Shown in pieces: positions 28,164 through 37,162 of a stretch of 60,990 bases of DNA (its first letter is position 1; each line of letters begins with the position of its first letter). The position numbers were made by a program, and so were the translations under genes. Below the pieces are notes generated by a model that worked only from the letters and a program-made list of their open reading frames with translations, made no database searches and was not told the origin of the DNA. Location: NCBI GenBank assembly GCA_021818995.1, contig JAKASP010000001.1:221381-282370 (forward strand), written 5' to 3'. This stretch comes from Microcaldota archaeon (GTDB lineage Archaea > Micrarchaeota > Micrarchaeia > Micrarchaeales > CABMGC01).

Positions 28164-29159
28164 TTGAAGGATCCAGCGTACGGAGAAAGGATGAGGCGTG
28201 CAAAGGTCGCCGTGCTTACGATACTAGCCCTTAGCATAGGCATGTTCATAGTCATCGCGGCGCTCGCAATGCTGAACGAAGGCGTGGGAAAATTCCTTGC
28301 GACCCTTGCCTCGATAAACCCACTCTACTACCTTTTGGCTCTGGCGTGCGTGCTGCTGAGCACGATCGTGGGCTTTCCGAAATGGAACATGTTTGTGAAG
28401 AAGCTTGGAATACACATTCCTTGGCAGCAGAACTTCGCGGTCTACCAGTCGATGTTCTCCATGGACATAACGCCAGGCAGGTGGGGCAGGGCAGTTGTCG
28501 CTTACACGCTCAACAGGATAACTGGGATGCGGTTCGGCAAAACGTTCCCGGCGGTTGTGGCTGACATACTAACCGACTTCCTGGGATTCATAGCTGTCGC
28601 GCTGGTCACTGCTTTCCTGGTAAGGAGTTTTACGCTTGTATCTGTGGTGATAAGCATACTTCTGCTTATTCCGTTTTTCTTCATCTATGTGCGCGCGCCG
28701 TATGAGTGGGTGAAGAGAAAAGTGGGGAACTGGCGAAGGCTCAAGGGTGTGTTCAAGACCGCGGACGTGTATTTCAGGAGCAGCAGATCGCTCGATGCGG
28801 GAACCTACCTCTATGCGATGGTCTTCACCGTTCCTTCGGTGATCTTCAGCAGCCTTGCCCTGTATTTCGTGGTGCTCAGCTTCGGAATAAATCTCGCACC
28901 TGATTTCATACCCACCATCCTGTTCATTTACACCTCTTCGCTGCTAATAGGAATGGTGACAGGCATCCCTGGCACGCTGGGTGTAACGGACGCGGCAATG
29001 CTGGGATACCTTGTTGCGTTCTTCGGGGCGGCGGGGATAACTTTCGGAATTGCTGCGGCGATAGTCATCTTTTACAGGATTGCGAGCATGTGGTTCACAG
29101 AGGGCGTTAGCACCGCATTCTTGGTTTATACGCTGAGGTACTGGAAGGTCAGGAAGTAG
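28164..29159 (+). CDS. Lysylphosphatidylglycerol synthase TM-like / AglD-type flippase-like membrane protein
   Basis: Multipass; FPKWNMFVKKLGI, GRWGRAVVAYTLNRITG, GTLGVTDAAMLGYL motifs. Confidence 0.8.
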   Translation: MKDPAYGERMRRAKVAVLTILALSIGMFIVIAALAMLNEGVGKFLATLASINPLYYLLALACVLLSTIVGFPKWNMFVKKLGIHIPWQQNFAVYQSMFSMDITPGRWGRAVVAYTLNRITGMRFGKTFPAVVADILTDFLGFIAVALVTAFLVRSFTLVSVVISILLLIPFFFIYVRAPYEWVKRKVGNWRRLKGVFKTADVYFRSSRSLDAGTYLYAMVFTVPSVIFSSLALYFVVLSFGINLAPDFIPTILFIYTSSLLIGMVTGIPGTLGVTDAAMLGYLVAFFGAAGITFGIAAAIVIFYRIASMWFTEGVSTAFLVYTLRYWKVRK

Positions 29160-29919
29160 ACCCGATCGCGCGCTCTAAGCTCTCTTCCTCTGAGAAACTC
29201 ATCTTTCCAGGAAATATGAGCGAGAGTACCTTGCCCTCGAGTTCTTTTGAAAGTGTGTCCATCTTGACTATCTTGGTTCTTCTGATCTCCTTGTCGTCCC
29301 TTCCGAGATCGGCGAGCACGATTACTTCTGTCTCTAGAGTCGGGTCCTTGCTGTCTGACAAAGCGCCGATAAGTATCTCCTTTGCTTCCGCAATCTTCAT
29401 GGGCCTGCTATTCTTCTGGTCTATATCAAGGAGTGCGAGGGTGTGCTGGCCGCTCTGCATGTTCTTGCTTATAGTATCAACGAACGCTTTGGGCTTGTAC
29501 TTCTCAGACCAGAAGGGCACGGTGACCGTGGGTCCAAACTTATAGACATCAAGCCCGCTTTCGCCTATGGCTATCGAGAACACGGAAGGGGCATGTATCA
29601 CTGCAGTTTTTATGCCCTGCGACTTTGCCTCGTTCAGAATTATACTGTGCGTGGTCGCTATGAGTGGGTCGCCTGGCACGAGGATCACCACGTTCTCGTC
29701 CTTTGCCACAGTCACAGTTCTCTTAAGGTCGTCTTCGAGGTCTTTACGTTTCAACTGCATCGGCTTCCTGCCGGCCTGCGCCTCGATGAAGTCTAGATAT
29801 TCGTTGGGCAAGAACGCAGTGTACGTTTCTATGTAAAGCCTGTCTGCTTTTTTGATTTCGTCAAGGGCCCTGGCGGAAAGATCCCTGTTTCCGAGACCCA
29901 AACCAACTAGAAGAAGCAT
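29149..29919 (-). CDS. dphB: Diphthine synthase
   Basis: LLLVGLGLGNRDLSARALDEIKKADRLYIETYTAFL, LVPGDPLIATTH. Confidence 0.95.
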   Translation of the reverse strand: MLLLVGLGLGNRDLSARALDEIKKADRLYIETYTAFLPNEYLDFIEAQAGRKPMQLKRKDLEDDLKRTVTVAKDENVVILVPGDPLIATTHSIILNEAKSQGIKTAVIHAPSVFSIAIGESGLDVYKFGPTVTVPFWSEKYKPKAFVDTISKNMQSGQHTLALLDIDQKNSRPMKIAEAKEILIGALSDSKDPTLETEVIVLADLGRDDKEIRRTKIVKMDTLSKELEGKVLSLIFPGKMSFSEEESLERAIGSTS

Positions 29920-29920
29920 G

Positions 29921-30871
29921 CTAATCTTTGATTCCTTCCGGAGTTATCTTGATTACTGTCTCGCCCTCCGGCATGTTCGGCGAGTCAACGAGCCTAATTA
30001 TCCTCTTCTCCTCCTTGCTCTTCCTTATGTAGAGCCTTGTGGTGGCTGCGTGAGCGACTATGTTGCCGCCGACGGGCGTTGTCGGGTCTCCGAAGAGCAT
30101 TCCCGGATTGTCCATCACCTGGTTGGTTATGTACACTGCAAGGAAGTAGTCGTCTGAGAGCTTCTGGAGCTTGTGTATGTGCGCGTTGAGCTTCTGCTGC
30201 CTCTCGTTCAGCGCGCCTCTTCCTATGAACTCGGCCCTGAATAGGGACATGAGCGAGTCGACTATTATCAGCTTGATGTTCTTCTCCCTCACCAGCTTGT
30301 CTGCGCGCTCCGCAGTGAGTATCTGCTGGTCCGTGCTCGTGACCCTGGTGACGAAGATGTTGTCCAGCACCTTCTTGGGATCCATGTCCTGCCCCTTGGC
30401 TATAGCCTCGATCCTCTCAGGCCTGAAAGTGCCCTCGGTGTCTATGAAGAGCACAGTACCTCCGAGGCCTCCCTTGTCTACCGGAAGCTGCGTGTTAACC
30501 GCAAGCTGGAAGCCGAGCTGGGTCTTGCCGCTGGCGAACCTGCCGTACATCTCCGTTATGCCGTTCGTTTCCACTCCTCCACCGAGCAGTTCGTCTAGGC
30601 CCTTAGAGCCTGTGGAGATCCTGCCGATCGCCTTCCTCTTCTCAAGCACGGCGGTGCCTGTCTGCACCTCTATGTTCGTGGCCTCCCTTGCTGCCTCTAT
30701 CGCCTTCTTCGCGTTCTCTGCGCTTATCCCTATCATTTCCGACAGTTCGTACGGCGACGACGCTGCCACTTTTTCTATATTGTCGATGCCTGCGCCCCTA
30801 AGCTTCGTCGCTGCGGCTGGACCTATTCCTGGAAGATCCTCGAGCTCGTGAACGCCTTTGTCTTTAGCCAA
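29921..30871 (-). CDS. radA: DNA repair and recombination protein RadA
   Basis: DLPGIGPAAATKLRGAGI, GGVETNGITEMYGRFASGKTQ, LIIVDSLMSLFRAEFIGRGALNERQQKLN. Confidence 0.97.
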   Translation of the reverse strand: MAKDKGVHELEDLPGIGPAAATKLRGAGIDNIEKVAASSPYELSEMIGISAENAKKAIEAAREATNIEVQTGTAVLEKRKAIGRISTGSKGLDELLGGGVETNGITEMYGRFASGKTQLGFQLAVNTQLPVDKGGLGGTVLFIDTEGTFRPERIEAIAKGQDMDPKKVLDNIFVTRVTSTDQQILTAERADKLVREKNIKLIIVDSLMSLFRAEFIGRGALNERQQKLNAHIHKLQKLSDDYFLAVYITNQVMDNPGMLFGDPTTPVGGNIVAHAATTRLYIRKSKEEKRIIRLVDSPNMPEGETVIKITPEGIKD

Positions 30872-30984
30872 AAAAGCCCCCTAATTTAACTCAATTGAAG
30901 ATATTAAATCTTGCCCTCGGTAGGCTTTATAAGATTTGGTGCTTAACTAAGCGTGGACCCGAACAATGCGTCAAATAAAAAAAG

Positions 30985-31008
30985 GCCAGCACACTTTCAT
31001 GTGCTGGC
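30985..31008. other. Perfect 9-bp inverted repeat (stem GCCAGCACA/TGTGCTGGC, 6-nt loop) in the radA/DUF92 intergenic region
   Basis: Read directly: gccagcaca-ctttca-tgtgctggc. Confidence 0.85.
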
Positions 31009-31129
31009 AAGGCGACCAGTTTCATACTTTTCCTCCACAGTAGAGGATTGGTACGAGAACCTGATGACGTATTCGTTCTTTAGGTTTAAAAAGCTTCCGA
31101 ACTAGTGGAAGTTTTCAAAAGGATGAAAC

Positions 31130-31798
31130 ATGCTGAACCTGCTTACCCTCGACGAGAAAGGCGTTGCGCTCGCTGTGATTTTCGGGGTTCTCATACTTGT
31201 GCTCGGAGGCGCCTGGCAGGGCGTCTTCTTCCTCGCGGTCATGCTCGTTTTCCTGGCGGTTTCCGCGGCTGTGACGTGGCTTGGAAAGCGCAAAAAGGAG
31301 GGCATCGGGCTCTACGAGCACGCAAGGGGGTGGAAGAATGTGCTCTCAAATGGGATAGTACCGGTGGGTATAGCGGCCGGATACTATCTAAACGGCATCG
31401 CGGGCACGTCGGTTTCACCGACACTCATAACGATGCTCTACATAGCCAGCGTTGCGGCCGTAACTGCAGACAAGTTTTCGAGCGAGGTTGGTGTGCTTGA
31501 TGGCGAACCTACTATGCTACTGACGTTGAAGAGGGTGAAGAAGGGCATGTCAGGCGGCGTAACAGCACTAGGGCTTGGAGCAAGTCTGTTGGGTGCGTTG
31601 ATAATTGGCCTGAGCGCGTTCTACGTAAGCCTCTCAATTGGGCTTATAGCAATACTCACGTTGAGCGGGTTCGCGGGGTCGCTCGTGGACTCGGTTTTTG
31701 GCTACTACGAGGAAAAAGGAGTGGGGAACAAGTATACATCTAATTTCATCTGCTCTGTTGCCGGAACGCTGGTCTGCTTCGCACTACTGGCCCTCTAA
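31130..31798 (+). CDS. DUF92 family membrane protein
   Basis: ADKFSSEVGVLDGEPTMLLTLKRVKKGMSGGVTALGLGASLLGALII, GFAGSLVDSVFGYYEEKGVGNK. Confidence 0.88.
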   Translation: MLNLLTLDEKGVALAVIFGVLILVLGGAWQGVFFLAVMLVFLAVSAAVTWLGKRKKEGIGLYEHARGWKNVLSNGIVPVGIAAGYYLNGIAGTSVSPTLITMLYIASVAAVTADKFSSEVGVLDGEPTMLLTLKRVKKGMSGGVTALGLGASLLGALIIGLSAFYVSLSIGLIAILTLSGFAGSLVDSVFGYYEEKGVGNKYTSNFICSVAGTLVCFALLAL

Positions 31799-31878
31799 AC
31801 GGTGGTTTACGGAAGGAAACTTCCGTGATTTCCGAATATAAATAGGCGACGTTCTAAGAAAAATAAGAGGAGGTTAGT

Positions 31879-32823
31879 GTGTCTGTTGTAAGCAAAGGCG
31901 TAGACCAAGCAGAAGGAAAAATGCTGCGTGTAAGCGTGCCGGAAGCCGACAAGCTTATCGGAATAAGGAGGCAGGTTCTGGACCACGGGTTTGTAGGGCT
32001 CGTGGACTATATGGGCGACGATGGAGCTATCGTTCAGGCTGCAAGAGTCTCGTACGGGGCTGGAACTCGTACTCTCCGAGACGACAGAGGACTGATAAGA
32101 TATTTGCTGCGGCACCAGCACACGACGCCGTTCGAGATGGTGGAGATGAAGTTCGTAGCCAAGATGCCGATCTTCGTCGCGCGGCAGTGGATCAGACACA
32201 GAACCGCGAACGTGAATGAGAACTCGCTGCGGTATTCGGAGGAGGAGAATGAGTACTACGTTCCTCCGATTGAGGCGGTGCAGGCGCAGTCCACATCGAA
32301 CAGGCAGGGCAGGGAGGAGAAGGGTTGGAGCCCGGAGAAAAAGGAGGCCGTGCGGGAGGCGATACGCAAACATTCCGAGGCGAGCTACGCTGTATACACG
32401 GACCTGTTGAAGGAGGGAGTGGCGAGGGAGCTTGCCCGTGCGGTTCTGCCTGTCAACTTCTACACCAAATGGTACTGGAAGATAGACCTGCACAACATGT
32501 TCCATTTCCTAGGCCTTAGGCTTGACGCGCACGCGCAGTGGGAGATAAGGCAGTACGCGGTGGCGATGGCGGACATGGTGAAGGTGATAACGCCTATTGC
32601 GTTCGAAGCGTTCGAGGACTTCGCGTTGAATTCGGTCAGGCTGTCGAACAAAGACCAGGCGGCTGTTGCCGTGCTGCTCCGGGGCTCTACCTTGGAGGAG
32701 GCTTTGACAAAGGCAGGTCTCGAGACGAAAAAAGCTGACGGCACGCTGATAAAGATGGGCGAGGGACCTGAGTTTCTACAGAAGCTCGAAACAATACAGA
32801 CAAGGATAGCGCCTAGGCGTTAG
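31879..32823 (+). CDS. thyX: Flavin-dependent thymidylate synthase ThyX
   Basis: RHQHTTPFEMVEMKF, RQWIRHRTANVNENSLRYS (ThyX signature). Confidence 0.96.
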   Translation: MSVVSKGVDQAEGKMLRVSVPEADKLIGIRRQVLDHGFVGLVDYMGDDGAIVQAARVSYGAGTRTLRDDRGLIRYLLRHQHTTPFEMVEMKFVAKMPIFVARQWIRHRTANVNENSLRYSEEENEYYVPPIEAVQAQSTSNRQGREEKGWSPEKKEAVREAIRKHSEASYAVYTDLLKEGVARELARAVLPVNFYTKWYWKIDLHNMFHFLGLRLDAHAQWEIRQYAVAMADMVKVITPIAFEAFEDFALNSVRLSNKDQAAVAVLLRGSTLEEALTKAGLETKKADGTLIKMGEGPEFLQKLETIQTRIAPRR

Positions 32824-33086
32824 ATGGCATATTTGCGCCATTCATTGTGCTTGTCCAGAAAATGGGGAATGTAAGGACAGTCTGGCCTTACCTTTAAACC
32901 GTTCTTCTTGGCGAATTCGAAGGCTGCTACCGCAAGTTGCTCCGCGATCCCGTGGCCTCGGTCTTCGTCAGGGGTGAATGTGTGGTATATGCTGATTGTT
33001 GATTTGTCCACCTCGGAGTAGAGCAGCTCTGCGGTGCCGTGCTCTGTCTTGGCATAGAATCTTCCTTGTTCGTGTTTTACTTCCAA
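32820..33086 (-). CDS. YjdJ/NATD1-type GNAT N-acetyltransferase
   Basis: TAELLYSEVDKSTISIYHTFTPDEDRGHGIAEQLAVAAFEFAKKNGLKVRPDCPYI. Confidence 0.85.
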   Translation of the reverse strand: MEVKHEQGRFYAKTEHGTAELLYSEVDKSTISIYHTFTPDEDRGHGIAEQLAVAAFEFAKKNGLKVRPDCPYIPHFLDKHNEWRKYAI

Positions 33087-33095
33087 GTTAGCACC

Positions 33096-33168
33096 TGCGC
33101 CAGCCGGGATTTGAACCCGAGTTTTTGCCTTGGGAAGGCAAAGTCCTACCAGTCTAGACTACTGGCGC
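33096..33168 (-). tRNA. tRNA-Gly(CCC)
   Basis: Acceptor GCGCCAG/CTGGCGC, anticodon arm TTGCC-TTCCCAA-GGCAA, TTCAAAT T-loop. Confidence 0.92.
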
Positions 33169-33211
33169 TCGTTGATGATACGCAGAAAAGGTATTAAGAA
33201 CAGGGAGCGGG

Positions 33212-33985
33212 CTACCTGATGTAGCTGGTGTCCTCTTTTGGCCTGCCGGCCTCGATCGGGAAGTGCGCAAGCTGCGGCTCGCCGAGCTCCTTGAGCATCT
33301 TCTCGGTCTCGCCGCTCAGCTTCTCTATGCTCCCGAGCTTTATCTCCTTGCCTATGACCTTCCCTATTACCTGGAGCACAGCTTTCGCAGAGTTTGCGTC
33401 TACGTCCAGCATGCCTGTCTCGCCCATGATGCACGCCGCGCTTATCCTGTGCTTCTTGGAGAACGCTACGATCATGCCTGCAGAGCCGAGCACCGACATT
33501 CCTGTAGAGTCCGTAGGGACGACCCCGTATTTTTTGATCTGGCCCACGGTGTCTTGATCTGTTCCTAGGCCGAACACCCTTGGCGATTTCACGTACTGGG
33601 CGCCCATGCTGTAGCCGCCTATTGTGAATATTCTCCTGCCTCCCAGCTGCTTGAAGAACTCAACTATCTTTTCGTTGACCTCATACTGTCCCTCTGGGGT
33701 CAGTGGTTGTGCGTCTCCCAGCAGTATGACTATGTCGCTCTTGCCTTTCGCGCCCTTGGCAAAATAAAACCTGTTGCTTACTAGCCTGAACGAGCCTGCT
33801 TTCAGCATTATGATCTGGTATGGAAAGTAGGGAGAGTATAGGGTCGCGAACTTCTTCGCTTTTAGCTCCTTCCTCAGGTGCTCGGCGACGAGGCTGCCTA
33901 TGCTTCCTATTCCGGGCAGGCCCACAAAGAGTATCGGGTCGTTGAGCTTGGTCTTCTTGTAGTATATCTTGGTCTCCTTCATCAT
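33212..33985 (-). CDS. PAC2 family protein (proteasome assembly chaperone-like)
   Basis: DPILFVGLPGIGSIGSLVAEHL, FTIGGYSMG, position downstream of aIF2alpha. Confidence 0.85.
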   Translation of the reverse strand: MMKETKIYYKKTKLNDPILFVGLPGIGSIGSLVAEHLRKELKAKKFATLYSPYFPYQIIMLKAGSFRLVSNRFYFAKGAKGKSDIVILLGDAQPLTPEGQYEVNEKIVEFFKQLGGRRIFTIGGYSMGAQYVKSPRVFGLGTDQDTVGQIKKYGVVPTDSTGMSVLGSAGMIVAFSKKHRISAACIMGETGMLDVDANSAKAVLQVIGKVIGKEIKLGSIEKLSGETEKMLKELGEPQLAHFPIEAGRPKEDTSYIR

Positions 33986-34209
33986 GATGCACCGGCTTTT
34001 GCTTGCTTTACAACAAAATAGGCCAGGGCGCTTGTGACCCAAGATATCAGCAGCCCGATCCCGACTCCCTTGAAGTACAGGTTGCCTGTAAGATACGATA
34101 CTGAAAGGAGCATCGCGCTCAGAACCAACTCGAATACCACAAGTATCTGTATGAGCGTCGCGTAGGTCAGGCGACTTCGCCACACTGTTACGCGACTCCT
34201 TTTATCCAT
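33982..34209 (-). CDS. Small two-TM membrane protein of unknown function
   Basis: 75 aa with two hydrophobic helices; 4-nt overlap with PAC2 gene start. Confidence 0.65.
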   Translation of the reverse strand: MDKRSRVTVWRSRLTYATLIQILVVFELVLSAMLLSVSYLTGNLYFKGVGIGLLISWVTSALAYFVVKQAKAGAS

Positions 34210-34218
34210 GATTTCACT

Positions 34219-34965
34219 CTACTTCTTCACGCTGATGCTCAGTGAGCCCTTGTACTTCTCGAGCGTCTTCTCTGCCTCTTTTATCTTTCCTTCGACCGAG
34301 GGATAGCTTGGGCCCTTGGCCGTGAGCTTGTAGTGCGGCGCGCCTTCGTAGAGCACGCCTACGCCCAACGCCTCTACCTCAGAGAACGCCTTCTTTATTG
34401 TTGCGATGTTCCCCTTCCCTGCGAGAGCCCTGAGTTCTACGGAATAGCCTACTTCGTACTCCTTCGGCTTGACGTTCTTCGCCACTATCTCCTCGAACGC
34501 CTTCTTCACGTCCGCATCGAAGATTCCCTGCGGCGTCTTGCCTTCCACGACCATATCAAGAAGTTCTGAGTATGTCTGGACCACGGCTGCTGCCTTCTTC
34601 TTCGCCTCTTCGGCCTTCGCCTCCTTGTGAGTCGCCTGGAGGGCCTGCATGAAGAACTTCTCCGCCCTTTTCTCAAGATTGTAGTCGTTGATCTTGTCCT
34701 TCTTCTCCTTTGACGTGACCTTCTTCAGAGAAACGTCGAGCGCCTTCTTTGTGGGATCTACGAATACCACCTTCGCGACGTCGCGCTGGCCCTCGCGTAT
34801 GAACTCGTGTATGTTCTTTATCCAACCGCTTGCGACCTCGCTTATTGGGAGATAGGCGTCTGCCTTGTACTCCACGAGCTCGCAGTATGCCCCATAGGGC
34901 ATTATCTTGGTTATGTTTACGAGGATTATCTCCCCCATGCTTGGAAGTTCCTTCTGCGTTATCAA
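34219..34965 (-). CDS. eif2a: Translation initiation factor aIF2 alpha
   Basis: GEIILVNITKIMPYGAYCELVEYKADAYLPISEVASGWIKNIHEFIREGQRDVAKVV. Confidence 0.95.
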   Translation of the reverse strand: MITQKELPSMGEIILVNITKIMPYGAYCELVEYKADAYLPISEVASGWIKNIHEFIREGQRDVAKVVFVDPTKKALDVSLKKVTSKEKKDKINDYNLEKRAEKFFMQALQATHKEAKAEEAKKKAAAVVQTYSELLDMVVEGKTPQGIFDADVKKAFEEIVAKNVKPKEYEVGYSVELRALAGKGNIATIKKAFSEVEALGVGVLYEGAPHYKLTAKGPSYPSVEGKIKEAEKTLEKYKGSLSISVKK

Positions 34966-34969
34966 GAAA

Positions 34970-35251
34970 TCATCTCTTGATCTCTATCTTCTTCTTAGAT
35001 CTTCCGCCCACGACGCGCTCCACCGACTTGCCGCAGACAGTGCATTTGAGCATAACCTTCTGCTTCTTCGCCAGCTTCTTACTGTGAACCTTCGCCTCTA
35101 CGCTGCCGACGTAGCCGAGTATGGCTCGCTCGTGCCTCCTTGTTCCCACGCTCTGCCCCCTCTGGGCGCCCTTGTTGTAGTTCGTTACCTTGTGCAACGT
35201 GTGCTTGTTGCAGTATGGGCAGTAGGCCATTATCTGGTTCTCGATCTTCAT
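34970..35251 (-). CDS. rpl44e: 50S ribosomal protein L44e
   Basis: YCPYCNKHTLHKV...RRHERAILGYVG...CTVCGKSVER. Confidence 0.93.
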   Translation of the reverse strand: MKIENQIMAYCPYCNKHTLHKVTNYNKGAQRGQSVGTRRHERAILGYVGSVEAKVHSKKLAKKQKVMLKCTVCGKSVERVVGGRSKKKIEIKR

Positions 35252-35255
35252 AAGC

Positions 35256-35741
35256 TCACTGTGTTACTATTTCCCCTATTTTGTTCTTTATGATGAATTC
35301 CGCGTCGTTGCTGTTCGAAACCTCTATTATCTCTCCTTGCTTGAACGGGCCGATCTTCCTTCCCTGCGAGGTGAGCACTTCTGGAATGTCTGAGTTTATC
35401 TTCAGCTTCGACATCTTTTGCTGCGAGTTGCTCTTGTTGAGTATTTGGTATATTTCATTATATAGGCTTTCCTCTTCCTCCGGGACAGCAGCGGGGAGCG
35501 GCTTGTTATAAGCTATGTACAAGAGAAGTTTCTGCTTTCTCCTGTCCTTCAATGATGTGATCAGTTTCTTCGCGTTCTCCAGCTGCTTCGCGGTTTCCTC
35601 TGCCGGCACCAGCTTCGACAGGGCGAAAAGGTAGCTGTTGGCCTGCGCGTAGAAGTCGTGCTGCAACTGCTGCAGCTCGCCTGTTGCTTTTTCCTGCTGG
35701 AGTGCGGAAAACAGAAACTCTGTGGACATGTTGAGAGACAA
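35256..35741 (-). CDS. GINS complex subunit (Gins15/51-like)
   Basis: Helical N-terminus plus B-domain-like GRKIGPFKQGEIIEVSNSNDAEFIIKNKIGEIV; adjacent to L44e. Confidence 0.7.
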   Translation of the reverse strand: MSLNMSTEFLFSALQQEKATGELQQLQHDFYAQANSYLFALSKLVPAEETAKQLENAKKLITSLKDRRKQKLLLYIAYNKPLPAAVPEEEESLYNEIYQILNKSNSQQKMSKLKINSDIPEVLTSQGRKIGPFKQGEIIEVSNSNDAEFIIKNKIGEIVTQ

Positions 35742-35882
35742 AAGAACACCGATGACCGTTCAGTTCCAGTATTATGTTTCGGAACTTTTTATTAATACTT
35801 ACCTGTTGGTTACAATTATCATCATACATATAATAACATAAAAGTAAACGATTAGTGGAACTGAACCCCCTACTTGAAGATA

Positions 35883-35957
35883 TAGCGAGGGGAGGATTTG
35901 GACCTCCGGTCTTCGGGTTATGAGCCCGACGGGTACTCCAGGCTACCCTACCTCGCT
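35883..35957 (-). tRNA. Initiator tRNA-Met(CAT)
   Basis: AGCGAGG/CCTCGCT (A1:U72), anticodon arm TCGGG-CTCATAA-CCCGA with GGG/CCC pairs; T-loop TCCAAAT. Confidence 0.92.
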
Positions 35958-36008
35958 CTGCTAAAAGATAACCAACCAACGTATAAAAAGCTTCTAAACC
36001 CGGACCGT

Positions 36009-36377
36009 TCAGTAGTCTCTCATGATGGTCTCTTTCGGAAGCATCAAAAAGAGCGAAACGGCCTTTCGCGCGCGTTCGTCTATTTCATCGCTCTTTTCAA
36101 GTTCCTTGGCATAGGCCCTGGTTCTCTCATTCACAAGCGCCTCAAGGGACTCGCGATCCCCATCATACTTGAATTTTTCCGCGATTTTGATTACATTTCC
36201 CTGTATCCCATACCAATATCGCGCAGCAAACGTCCTTTCGGGCGTGCGGGCTTTGTCGATCTCGTACACGGTCCTGACGTGTCTGTCCACAGCAGCAACT
36301 AGGTCATCGTTTTGATTCTCTATTTTGACAAGAGCCTCCCTTCGGTAATGTGGCAAAATAATGTTTCCTGAAACCAT
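36009..36377 (-). CDS. Hypothetical protein (122 aa)
   Basis: Intact charged helical ORF, no family recognised. Confidence 0.5.
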   Translation of the reverse strand: MVSGNIILPHYRREALVKIENQNDDLVAAVDRHVRTVYEIDKARTPERTFAARYWYGIQGNVIKIAEKFKYDGDRESLEALVNERTRAYAKELEKSDEIDERARKAVSLFLMLPKETIMRDY

Positions 36378-36387
36378 AGAACCGCCC

Positions 36388-37125
36388 TTATGCCGGAGCA
36401 GCAGTTATCTCCTTGCCGCTGCCGGAAGCTTCCTCGAAGAGTGCCCTCGCCTCCTCCTTGCTGAGCTGTTTCAGCGACTTCCCGCACCCGTCGCACTTAA
36501 ACTGGCTTTCGTAAGCAGCATCGAACGGAAGTATGACCTTGGCCTCATCGTAGCACTTGCCGCAGTAGAAGAAATCATTGCAGTTCTCCGGCATCTTATA
36601 CAGGCTCTCGGGCTTCGCGGTCACCGCGTTCTGATGCAGTTCCGTAAGCTTCTCCCCGTCTAGGTACCACTTGAAAGTGAGCCAGCCCTTGCTGTCCTTG
36701 TTGGTGTCGTACCTTGCCACCCCGTAGCTGTCGAGCACGTTGAGTATGCGCCTGATCTCGTTTATCTTCACATCAAGATCCGCGGCTATCTTCTCGTCGG
36801 TCTGGGGCGAATTAAGCAGCTTTATGACGCTTATGGCCTTCTTCCCGACGTTCTTGGATATGAATTCTGCGAATACAGTGTTGTCCAGCAGGCCCTCAAC
36901 CCTGAGCCTCTCGTTCTCCGCGGCCTCCGCGGCAAGCTTTGCCTGCTCCTTAAGCGCTTTCTTTTGTGCCTTGAACCTGAGCTCCCGCCTTGCCTCAAGG
37001 CGCATCTTCTTAACACGGTCGCTCATTGGCTGCCTCTTCACTGCCTTTGTGCGAGTGGCCTTCCTTGCCCTAGGATTGGCCCTTTTGGCTTTTGACATCT
37101 TCACACGAGCGTCCTTCCTGGTCAT
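36388..37125 (-). CDS. tfe: Transcription factor TFE (TFIIE alpha) with long basic N-terminal extension
   Basis: VKINEIRRILNVLDSYGVARYDTNKDSKGWLTFKWYLD, zinc ribbon YCGKC...KCDGCG. Confidence 0.88.
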   Translation of the reverse strand: MTRKDARVKMSKAKRANPRARKATRTKAVKRQPMSDRVKKMRLEARRELRFKAQKKALKEQAKLAAEAAENERLRVEGLLDNTVFAEFISKNVGKKAISVIKLLNSPQTDEKIAADLDVKINEIRRILNVLDSYGVARYDTNKDSKGWLTFKWYLDGEKLTELHQNAVTAKPESLYKMPENCNDFFYCGKCYDEAKVILPFDAAYESQFKCDGCGKSLKQLSKEEARALFEEASGSGKEITAAPA

Positions 37126-37162
37126 ATATCACACACCACACAAATAAATACACTACTTGAAA

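Noticed and set aside
30985-31008. Inverted repeat as an intrinsic terminator of radA or a CRISPR repeat
   Set aside because: radA is transcribed away from it, there is no downstream U-tract, and the unit occurs only once, so neither terminator nor CRISPR fits.
31111-31125. AGCTTCC/GGAAGTT hairpin before DUF92 as a riboswitch
   Set aside because: Short stem with a G-U pair, overlapping the likely promoter/TSS zone; too weak alone to claim a riboswitch.
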